DNA of 64,000 nucleotides. Origin: Nyssa sinensis (Eukaryota; Streptophyta; Magnoliopsida; Cornales; Nyssaceae). The number at the start of each line of letters is the position of its first letter. Position 1 is the stretch's first letter. The notes beneath the pieces are model-generated. The model worked only from the letters and a program-made list of their open reading frames with translations, ran no database searches and was not told the origin of the DNA. This document shows positions 1 through 9,708 of the stretch, piece by piece. Where the stretch lies: the NCBI GenBank assembly GCA_008638375.1, contig CM018031.1, forward strand, positions 59,069,188 through 59,133,187, read 5' to 3'. The position numbers and the translations under genes are program-made.

Positions 1-479
1 GAGAGTGTTGAAGTATTGAGTGACCGTGAGATCTCCTTGGCGTAGATCGTGAAGAATACTTTCAACAACGAACAGTTCGGATGAGTTATCAAAGCTAGAA
101 TACATTTCTTTGGCTGCGTCCCAGATGTCCTTTGCGGTCACATACAATAGGAAATTTTCTCCTATTTCGTTGTCATTGAGTTGATAAGCCAGGACATCAC
201 CATGTTGTTCTCTGACTTCCATGTTTTGTACTTCGGATCTTCTTTTCTTGGTGGGGCTGCTACTCCAGTGAGGTAGTCGTCTCTTCCCTTTTCGCAAATG
301 AACATCATTACTGATTGTGACCACTGAAGATAATTCTGTCCATTGAGCTTGTGCCTTGTAATGGGCATAAGATTGCCATCTGATCCTCCATTGCTGCATG
401 TGGCTGAGGTTTCAGGATGGGAGGTGACTTCGGAGAAGAATTGACTTTGCCGAGCCATTGTCATCCCGGATTTTGTCAT
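1..479 (-). pseudogene. Ty1/copia gag (5' part, degenerate)
   Basis: Minus-strand gag of a copia retrotransposon. It starts near 479 just inside the LTR and primer-binding site. The N-terminal part (479-162) has the Gag-like features of plant copia elements: a conserved 'LNGQNYLQWS' stretch, then a 'WKSENNMVMSWLINSM' stretch. A one-base deletion near 165 closes this frame. The following frame (about 160-1) continues the UBN2-type region with 'KDIWDAAKEMYSSFDNSSE' and 'DLRQGDLTVTQYF'. The rest of gag and pol lies left of the window. As a broken transposon gene it is unlikely to be functional. The family call is firm; autonomy of the element cannot be judged. Confidence 0.85.
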
Positions 480-499
480 CTATCTACGGTTCAAAGGTG

Positions 500-511
500 G
501 CTCTGATACCA
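500..511 (-). other. Primer-binding site of the copia element (initiator Met-tRNA type)
   Basis: Read on the minus strand these bases are TGGTATCAGAGC, the standard complement to the plant initiator methionine tRNA 3' end used by Ty1/copia elements. It abuts the LTR end directly and fixes the LTR/internal boundary. Confidence 0.85.
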
Positions 512-803
512 TGTTGATTTTAGAGAAGAAAATAATTTTCTCTTGTTTCTCAATGATAAATGTACAGCCTGTATATATAATGGTCGGAAGAAAAGTTCCT
601 TTCACTATATTCAGTAACAAGATAATAATTACCACAACATTAGGAAACTAGCCAAATATAAGAAACTACAAAATAGGAAACAAACTAATAGAGATATCAG
701 GAATTTTCCAGAATCTCTTTATTCCTAAATTGACATAGTCAACTAATAAAATCAGAATTGCTGCAGCAGTATCCCTGAAAATCAGGGATTGGGAATTTCA
801 ACA
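512..803 (-). repeat. Copia 5' LTR (292 bp)
   Basis: The segment begins TGTTGA and ends TCAACA, the short inverted ends of an LTR, and lies directly next to the primer-binding site at 500-511. On the minus strand it is the 5' LTR. The partner LTR is outside the window, so the target duplication and LTR divergence cannot be checked. It lies left of the RecQ-like exons and in the opposite orientation, which fits an intronic antisense insertion. Confidence 0.8.
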
Positions 804-1429
804 CGTCCTTTTGTAGACAAAAAAATTAAGGCTTGGGTTGTTTTGACTGTTGCCTTTCAATTTTTAGGGTGTTTTGAAACGAGGGCAAAAAATAAGGCTA
901 TTATCTAACATATTGATAAAGGGTGAGGGATGTGCCCCCAGCTCAATAATTTGCATTAAACTCCCTGGCAATGAGGTTACAGTTCCATTTCTTAAGAGAG
1001 ACAACACCACCAAGAATAAATCATCATTTATATACGTATTGGAAAGGCTGCAACCCTGCAATAGCTGATACTTTGGTTTTGGAGGGGAATAAGTTATCAA
1101 TATTCTGTATCCAAATGTGATCATAAAGGAAAACAAATCATTTAGAGATCAAGAGCTATAGTATAAGAGACCAGAAAGGAAAACAATTTAAAAGAAGGAA
1201 AAACTGTAGAATAGTGTAATGGATTTTTAGTTCTTATGCATTCAATGTTGTGATCAGTAATACTTTTTTTTGTTGTATCATAAATGTCAGTTCATTTCTG
1301 GTTTGAAATGGGGTTTGTAATTATCATGTTTGTTGTAGCTTTTAATTATTAGCTACACCACCTTCTTGTTTCAACAATATTATATTAATAATTAAATAGT
1401 TTCTTAGCAGAATTTGCAATTTGGTGCAG
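804..1429. other. Presumed intron of the RecQ-like gene, no recognised gene
   Basis: Non-coding stretch between the copia LTR and the first visible RecQ-like exon. Short frames occur on both strands around 864-1136 but match no family I recognise and have no splice context. It ends in the acceptor TGCAG at 1425-1429. Confidence 0.5.
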
Positions 1430-4400
1430 GCTACTTGATTGAGACTGTTAAAGAAGTATACAGAACTGTAAGGTAAATTTCTTTTTCCCTTTATGTTTTA
1501 GAGCTTGAGTTATGAATTTGTAGCATGCTTTTCCCCTCTTTTCTCCCCATGTAGATTTCCTATGTCAGCATGTAATCTGCTATCAATTGTGGAACCTTCT
1601 TTGTTGTAGTAGCCAATAAGATATATTTCTGATGGACCTACTGTGAGAATGATGATTTTTTTTTATGGTTAAGACACACACACCAACCCACTATGTCCCA
1701 ATTAGGACTTGAACCCTCAACCTCTTCTTTGAGAGGTGGATGTGATACCATTCAAGCTAATACTTGATGGTGAGAGTGATGAAATATTTATTTTTCCATG
1801 CATCAGTGTCAGTCCGAAAGGAGTGCAGTTTCTGAGCTCTTCCAGACCTGATCATCAGCCTCCATTGGTTCTGCCAGTTACTAGTGAAATGGTCAGTGAT
1901 GAACACAGAAACACATCGGGCAAAGTTGGAGAGTTCAATGGTTTGGCTTCTATGGAATGTGAGGGATTGTCACAGGTTGGTACATCTAACACGTCAAAGG
2001 AAATATTATGTCTGAAAAGCTGAATTTGTTCCCTCTTACTTTCTTTTTCATCTTCATTCATTCTTGTTCCAATATTATTATTAAACAAGCCACTCCTTTC
2101 TCTTTCTTTTATGAACCTAGAGTTGCCTCTGGAAGAATGTTGGTTGCATCCCAAGCTTTAGTTTACTAGAGCTTTCTTTCAAATAATGTTGAGTCAAGAT
2201 GCCTTATGAGTGCTGGGTGATATATTGCATCAAGTGTCAACTTGGCTGATTGTCCTTCTTTCATGTTCTTTTTTAGTAATATTTTGGTAAATGTTTATAT
2301 TTATTGTTATTTCCTAATCCAGGATGAGGCACAACTCTATAACATGCTTTTAGAAGAGAGAATGAAGCTTGCAAGAGCCATTCAAACTGCTCCGTAAGTT
2401 ATTGTTATTTCGTCAAAAGTACCAACTTCTAAATTTTATAATTTCTTATGAAAGCAACTATATCCTATGATGCATAAAATTTTCTTTTTTCTGCTAGTTG
2501 AATTCGTTCCACTTTGCAGATATGCTATATGTGGAGATCAGACTTTGAAAAGAATAGCACTAACAAGGCCGTCTACTAAAGCAAGGCTAGCGAACATTGA
2601 TGGTGTCAACCAGGTATTATATAATGATTGAGATGGTAACAAACAATTCCGAGACTTTTGTCTTGTAAATTTTTAGTAGTGCCACTTTTTGCGTGCCTTG
2701 GTAGTCTATACTTTCATTTATTCTTCCTGTTGAAATTATAAGTTTATTTAAATATTTTATAATTCTACTAGGACACGAACTAATGATTTATTTTCAGTTT
2801 GGCTAACACCAAAATCTATCAATGACCTAAATATACATCCTTGCATGCAACTATTAAATGCATATTTCTTTTCTTGTCCTAATTCTTTCCTCCTATTCCA
2901 AAAGTAAAGGGAAAAAAATGCATCACCACTCACCATTCAGTCACCTGTTTTTGGCACCATTTGTTCTCAATGACACATTAGAATTCAATTGTAAATTTGT
3001 GATTAAGATTATGATGTATTGCATATATATTGTTACTTACAGTCAGACAGGCTGATGCTGTAGTGGAACCAAGATTGAACAGTGATGTCAAAATATATTA
3101 TTATTAATAAAAAAATATATAAACTGTTAAAAAATGGAAAGATTTGCCCAAAAAAAATTGACAATTTTCGTAGGGCAAGCCCAGTGCAAGAGGCTGTTAT
3201 CACTGTGGGGTCTAAGGAGGGTCAAATGTATGTAGCCTTACCCCTGTAAGCAGAGATGTTTCTGTAACTTGAACCCGTGACTTCTAGGTAACAATGTGAG
3301 CAACCTTACAATTTTTCAACACTAGTGAAATTTAGTTATGCGTGGAATAATTCATACAACAATGCATTGTACGCCCATGAGAAAAAAAAAATGTTCTCTG
3401 GTTGATGACATCAATCCAATATATAAAATCTAAAACCACTAATCCATTAAATAAATTAATAGTAAATTAATTTATCAAGAATAAGAATAAAATTCTTGGA
3501 GAAAAAAGAGATAAAGAATCTAAGTATGAATTAGGTTAAACAAAATATGATATAAAATTCTCCCGCCATCCCAATAAAAGTGTCCCTTTTTCTTCTTCGA
3601 GATGGCCTAAAATATAAACCCAGATTGAAAAACCAATACACAAAGTGTTGTAAAATTTTCAAATTACCTTTTTTTTTTCAAATTGATGTGAAGATAATAT
3701 CATAATAACCAGTGTGAAAGGAGGCTAGTTTTGGAAACTTATACTTTTCACTCAAGTGAAAACATTAAATGCTTGTCTCTTTAAAAATTTGGTTTTCCTA
3801 AAAGGGATTCTTAGGGGCAGAGGAAGTAACAATTATTGTTGTTGTTGTTGTTGTTGTTGTTGTTAGTATTCGTGAAGATGTATGAAATAGTACAACTCCT
3901 ACGCCAAGGGCCACTTAACTATCCAAAAAAAAAAAAAAGATGTTTGAAATAGTAGTTCACAAAATTTATCTGAATTTGTTTTTGAAATTAAACTAAGGGT
4001 TACCTTGCAAGAAGCAATCTTGATTCATTCACAATCTCAAAGAAAAAAATAATGAAAATTGTGTGTGAGAGAGAGCGAGAGAGACTGACAGCTACTACTA
4101 GAAGATTGCGGTGGGCACCAGTCGCTAACATTGCTTTTGGCTGGTTGCCAATTGATGATCTTCCGTTTGTCAGCATTTTTGTTGGAGTCCTCGAGAGAGC
4201 CTAATCGCTGGTCGAACACTGATGGAGGTCAAGAAGAAGACATTTGATTTGAAGCCTAAAACTGTTTATATATGTATGAAGTGTTTGCCCCATCCAGTTT
4301 GAATGGCCCATGAAAATGATCCTCTGGGTCGCCTATGCATCCTGCAACCCAAATGAGTGGTTTTCTTTAGCAAATGTTATTTTGGGGGTTACTAAGACCT

Positions 4401-7400
4401 GTTAAATGGCCTGATTCTTGGTTCGGACTGTTTAATGTCTTCCTTTCTAAATTTCTAATCCAACCGACATAATCTTAGGTGACTTTGGTTTAGGTTCACT
4501 TGTAACACTAGCATTGGACTTGTTCTAATTAGTCCTTGTCTTTTGAACTAAAGTGTTCAACTTTTGATTAAGGCTCGTTGTTGTATCGTAGTCTTTGTCA
4601 CATTTGAAGACTTACTAAGTTGATGACCACTTTTTGACAATGAGTACAACAATGTGACATATTGGGGATTCGCCTTTTGTTGATCCTAAGGAGTCTTTCT
4701 GTATTGAGAGAACCCTTGACCAAACTTATCATTTATAAATTGGATTGGCCCAAGAATTTTTCCTAACTTTTTTTTATCTATCTTCTAGGTCAGCTTTTAC
4801 TTCCTTAGGTTTGGCTGACTTTTGTTAAAGTTAATAAACTTTAGCCTTTAAATTCTTCTTGGATTCCTCATGTGTGAAGATTCATCTTCAATTTTTGTAA
4901 CTCATTTAGGGAATTTCTCTCTTTCAACCACAAGTAGTTTACATAAAAGAGTAACTTTGTGAGCTTTTGATGCAGTCAGCTAGCATTGATTTCAAGACTA
5001 TGGGTGTCATTAAGGTTTCTTAAAGTTTTGATAGATTACTAATTAATCTTGGTTCGGGCAACTATGATATTAGTATATATAGTTGGGCTCTTGTTTGCCT
5101 TGGGTTGTTCGAAATCTTAGTGAAGTCTACGAATTGAGGTCGGGCTTAGGGATGGCAATGGGGCGGGTTTGGGGTGGGGGACCCCTTCCCTAACCCCGCC
5201 CTGCGAAAAAAGTCTCCCCCCAAATCTGTTTAAACCCCATGATAGGCGGGCGGGTCCCTGTCAGGGTCTCTATTTATTTTTAAACTTTATTTATTTGTTT
5301 TATTAAATTAATTATAATTAGCACATTTGAAACAAAACGATACATGTATAAAATAAGAAATATATATGTTAATGGAGAATTAAAATGACATTATTTTCTT
5401 TTTCATACATATAACCTATATCAAGTTTGTATAAACTTTTAATAGGTGACAAAAATATCATTATAAACATTGATTATTTAGGGCAAAAACTCTTTTATTA
5501 TTTTATTTTATATAATTGGGGTGGCGCGGGGTGTCTTCTTCCCAAACCCTAATGGGGTTGAAATAGCTTCCCCCGAACCCGTCCCATTAAGGCCGGGTTA
5601 AATTACCATGCCCAATTGAGCTTGGGTGTTTTTGCCCAAGTCATCCTAAGAACCGAAAATGTAGCCCAAGCCCAAAAATATCGGGTTGGGTCGGGTTAGC
5701 CCACCCGAATTGCAGTCCTACTAAGGACTTCTCATCTTGAGTCCGTCAGTTGGATACATGGGACCTTCAAGCAAGGTCTTACTTGTTTTTCGTCCATCCG
5801 CATTTGATAGTTTAGGTTTGGTAATACAAATTGGTTTCTTAAACTACTTAAGAGATGATATTCTTCTGGATATTGTACTCACATTGGGGGAATCTGGTAA
5901 CTTGGAGAAACAAGACACAAGATATGGTGAGCAGAATTAGTGGAAGAGCAGAATTTATGGATATGGATGGTGTTTTGGGTTGCTGCAACTGTCTTTCACT
6001 GGGAGAAATTGGGGATGTTGTTCATCAAGATATGATTCTACAGTGTGATGATATGGAAGCAAGAAGTACTGCTCGTAATCTTGTCCATTGTTTTGACCAA
6101 CACATCGAAGCTTTTTGGCATTTTATCACAATTTGACTTTGGGTGTCTAGTACAATTTATGTTACTGCATATGAACAACTAGCACTTCTCCTAACTAAAG
6201 CCATGAGAAAGATACGTCATCGTATGAGTTGCAGTGTTAACTAAGTAGCTCTTTCCTCTATATAGAAAAGTGACCAAATCATGCTACATTTTGGTGGTCA
6301 CTGGGAGTATCCTACATCTGCTTTTCCTTTCTCAAGTAACAATTGGGAATGGATTACATTAGGATGTTGCACACATCATACTGCAACCTGGCAGTTTAGA
6401 TGCATGCAACAAAAAGGAAATTTTTTAAATTATCATGCCATGTTAAATGACTTTTCTTTTCTTTTGATGTAACATTCTCCTATCTGCCTAAAGCTTCAAT
6501 AATGTTGCAGCACCTTTTAACAATGTACGGAAATCATTTTCTGCAAAGTGTTCAACGTTTATCACAAAGATTAAACCTTTCTTTGGACGGGGAGGCAAGC
6601 ATACAAACTGCTATTACGAAAAAGGTTTATCCAGTACCAAGTCAACAACGAACATTGTCACCAGCAAAGTTTGAAGCCTGGAAAATGTGGAATGAGGATG
6701 GTCTCTCAATTCAGAAAATTGCTGTAAGTCTTATTTAATTATTACAACTGTATACTAACCTTTTCCTCTTAAACCTTATGCTTAATATACGTGCTTATTT
6801 ATATTTTGTTGCAAGCCTTTATCCATTTTATTTTATTGTTATGCCTTGTAGAACTTCCCTGGTAGACCAGCCCCAATAAAAGAACAAACTGTCCTTAGTT
6901 ATCTCCTTGATGCTGCAAAAGAGGGATGCGAAATTGATTGGACCAGATTCTGTGAGGAGATTGGACTGACGTGTGAGCTGTTTGCAAACATTCAGGGTGC
7001 TACCTTGAAAGTTGGCTCAAGAGACAGGTTGAAGCCTATTAAAGACGAATTACCAGAAGAGGTGAGCTTTAGCAATTATGCACTGATGTAATTGCAGATA
7101 TACAAATTAAACAAGGAGGCCTTGATTAAAGTTTGACCTTATACAGCATACCCATTTATTTTAAAATATTAGGTTAATTATATTTTTGCACCCTATAATT
7201 TCATACAAGTTTCAAATAAGGTCCTATAGTTTCAATTGAAATAGTCAAGTCCCCTCATTTACAAATATACTTCAGTCTAGTCCAATTGAAAACATCCATC
7301 CAAATTGTCCAGCAATATGTAATGTAACCACCGATGAAAGTGATATCATTATAGTCAAAATTTCATGGGCATTAAAAGTCCTAAGGTGCCATTAATATAA

Positions 7401-8256
7401 TTTAGGTCTACAGTCGTTTCTGTAAAAAAAATTGGGCGAACGTTTGTAATTGGACTAGATTGAAGTGCATTTATAAATCAAGAGACTTAATTGTTTCAAT
7501 TGAAACTATAAGGCCTCATATGAAATTTGTATAAAAATACAGGGTACTAAACTATAATTAATTTTACCTACTATACTTCCACCTTTTCATTTATCAGAAT
7601 AGTGAAACTTTTGCTTGATGATGCCAGGTAAGTTATGACCATATCAAGACATGTTTTACAATGCAAGATTTAGGGATGTCAATGGAAGTAATTCCACCCA
7701 GTCCATGCCACAAAGCTGATGAAGATTCTAACATGACATCAGAATTACCACCAAGACCCAATCTTCCATGCCACCTGGAAGGTTGTCATGAACTTGGAAG
7801 ACCAGTTGACAATGTGGTGGTTGGCCACTGTTATTCAGAAAAAAGTAGAGCTGTCACTGTTTCCCCTGGAGCAAGCACAGGCATGAGGCCACCCATAATA
7901 TATGCTGGTAATCCACTTTCCCCAATGAAACGCCAAAAGTTTGATGGGCTAGAAGGAGAGAGTTATATCGCACTGGAGGCAACAGAGAGTTCCATAATGG
8001 GCTGGCTTAAGAATTTTGATAACGGGGTGAGTGGTTGACCCTGTAATATCATCTGAACACAACTTCTTAGTCTTCTATGGTCCATATTGAGTAGGAATGC
8101 AAAAGGGATGCTAACATGAGTAATTTACAGGTTCCTCTACCTGATATTTTGGAGCACTTCAACGGATCTACAGAAGAGGCTGTGGTTGATCTGCTGAGCC
8201 GTCTTGAGAGTGAGTTTTTGATATTTAAGAAGATCAATCTCTATAAGCTTATGTAA
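1430..8256 (+). CDS. RecQ/WRN-like DNA helicase, C-terminal half (RQC end, HRDC, HTH_40)
   Basis: Spliced partial gene. Exons: 1430-1472, 1807-1975, 2323-2393, 2520-2613, 6511-6723, 6852-7061, 7628-8026, 8131-8256 (stop TAA). All junctions are GT-AG and in phase, giving 440 C-terminal residues. The first exons encode 'GYLIETVKEVYRTV' and 'SVSPKGVQFL', which look like the end of a winged-helix RQC domain. Next comes an HRDC-like stretch (from 'DEAQLYNMLLEERMKLARA' to about 'SVQRLSQRL'), then an HTH_40-like region ('SPAKFEAWKMWNEDGLSIQKIA', then 'EEIDWTRF'-like helices). Such C-termini follow the helicase core of RecQ/WRN proteins that unwind DNA in recombination and repair. No ATPase motifs are in the window, so the core must lie upstream if the gene is complete. 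The fourth visible intron (2614-6510) is unusually long and holds repeats. The exact RecQ subfamily is uncertain. Confidence 0.82.
1660..1790 (-). repeat. tRNA-derived SINE-like copy 1
   Basis: On the minus strand a box-A-like 'TAGCTTGAATGGTATC' is followed by a box-B-like 'GGTTCAAGTCC', then a GT-rich tail (GTGTGTGTGTCTTAACC) and a run of A. Two similar copies occur at 37215-37345 and 38755-38890. It lies in the intron just before the 1807 exon. Confidence 0.55.
3165..3320 (-). repeat. Au-SINE-like element
   Basis: The minus strand carries a Pol III box-B-like sequence (GTCACGGGTTCAAGTTAC), then a segment like 'AAACATCTCTGCTTAC', then 'AGGGGTAAGGCTACATACA' and 'CCACAGTGATAACAGCCTC'. This order matches the widespread plant Au SINE as I know it. 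A shorter related piece is at 38055-38125. It is decayed and lies in the long intron of the RecQ-like gene. Confidence 0.55.
3834..3864. repeat. TTG trinucleotide microsatellite
   Basis: About nine uninterrupted TTG units in the intron of the RecQ-like gene. Confidence 0.9.
5147..5614. mobile_element. Non-autonomous hAT-like/MITE element (TAGGGATGGCAA family)
   Basis: Starts TAGGGATGGCAATGGGGCGGG and ends in the imperfect inverted counterpart GGGTTAAATTACCATGCCCA. The G/C-rich ends flank an AT-rich core with no coding capacity. Flanks GTCGGGCT and ATTGAGCT agree at 5 of 8 positions and may be a decayed 8-bp duplication. A further C/G-rich end-like stretch at 5630-5725 suggests it landed in, or next to, another such element. 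Related elements are at 16868, 30809, 32196 and 47291. Confidence 0.55.
7173..7567. mobile_element. Palindromic MITE in an intron of the RecQ-like gene
   Basis: The left arm (GGTTAATTATATTTTTGCACC, then a stretch ending TCCTATAGTTTCAATTGAAA) is nearly the reverse complement of the right arm (TTTCAATTGAAACTATAAGG, ending ACTATAATTAATTTTACC). The arms are about 70 bp. It has no open frame and lies between the exons at 6852-7061 and 7628-8026. Confidence 0.65.
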
Positions 8257-9708
8257 TTTACTGATGCATAGGTGGACAAGGATTTCTTGTGCAGGTAAAG
8301 ACTTTTGTTAATAGAAAATCTCAATAACCAATATTGCCTTGTGAGTTTCAATATTTAGCTTAACTGGGAATTGATGTGGCTTCCCTTGATTTTGATTCAA
8401 TTTTGTGTGCATATGTGCCTGTCTGTTAAATTGCTTGGTGTTATATGTTATGGTGCTGTTGGGGTTTTAGATCCTCAAGGGGCAGTATTTCACGTGTATT
8501 AACTACGACATATAACACATGTTTATTGTACCTGGATAAATAAATCTAACTAAATCTTTAGCCAAGACACACTTCTAGTATGCTAGGCAATTGTTTTCCT
8601 GGATGTGGATCCAACCAAAACATGATTTTGCAGGTGTTTGATTACAATTTACAAGATGTGGTTGTGCATGGTCCCACCAAAACATGTTGTAAAATGTAGT
8701 CACGTTAGGGGTTAAAAACAAAATTATTTTTTCAAGCAGTTTTGGCTTTTTGTAAGCTTTATTTAGATATTTTATTGACAAGTATATATTGATCCGGATG
8801 TAATGTATTAAAACTAATGAATAATTTTTTTTATACCAGGCTCATCACTTATACATTATCCAATATATACAATTTAAAAGATGATAGTGGAAAGTTAAAG
8901 AGTGTAAAATCATTTTTACCAAATAATCAAATTGTCCATAATTCATTTCTCAATAATCAGTTATAGAATCTCCAACTCCCCAAAAGAGTCCCAAGTCATA
9001 AACCAACTAATGTGAGGAATTCCCATGGCACTTAAATCTTCCTAAAGGATTTTCACTGTATAGGGTGTATATATATATATATATATATATATCCTTCGAA
9101 AAGAAGAGAATTATCAGAGCTCAATCTTCAGGCAAACTACTACACAAGATTAAAGATGCTTCTTGTGGCCTGCTCTTTCTCAACAATTATTCAACCTGCG
9201 ATTGTGCTCTGTATATAAATTAGATAAATTTTTGCACACCATTAGCATTGAGCACAATTTAGATGACAAATTTCGGGGTCTTTCATGTAAAAATAAATAA
9301 CTACGAGGAATAAGGTCTCATCCAAGTGGTGCAAGTACTTAATATCCATGCAAATAGCATGAGTTCAATTTTTCATTCTCGTATCGTTGTATCAAAAAAA
9401 TTAAATAAAAATAACTAACTAGGAGCAAAATTAGATTGTAGCAATCAATAGTTTGAATGTTAAAATGAGTCTAATTGACAAACTCGCTCTGTTAACAGCA
9501 GTCCTAGTTCTCACAGGGAGAAAGTCCCTCAATAATCCAAGCATCAAGTTGGAAAGTAGGCTCAAGAACCCATAAAAAAGAAAAGTACAAAAACATATAT
9601 GCCCTGCCTTGGAGAAAATAGGAACAGGGTGGTGACTAATAAGATAAACTATAAAGAAAGAAATGAAAAAACCAAATAGTGTGTTAAATGCCTATGTAAA
9701 GAAGCATC
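8257..9708. other. Convergent intergenic spacer
   Basis: Region between the 3' ends of the RecQ-like gene and the MCU gene. It should contain both 3' UTRs. It holds an (AT)n run at about 9067-9093 and, near 9300-9405, a weak tRNA-like stretch (CATCCAAGTGGTGCAAGT then GAGTTCAAT) that could be another SINE remnant. No supported gene. Confidence 0.6.

Noticed and set aside
864..1136. Open frames on both strands next to the copia LTR
   Set aside because: No match to expected RQC exons and no conserved motif; treated as intron.
3834..3864. Regular short repeats suggestive of an array
   Set aside because: Simple TTG microsatellite. No CRISPR-like repeat-spacer structure exists anywhere in the window.
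9300..9405. tRNA-like sequence with box A and B similarity
   Set aside because: No cloverleaf can be drawn; more likely a SINE remnant. No tRNA or rRNA gene was found.
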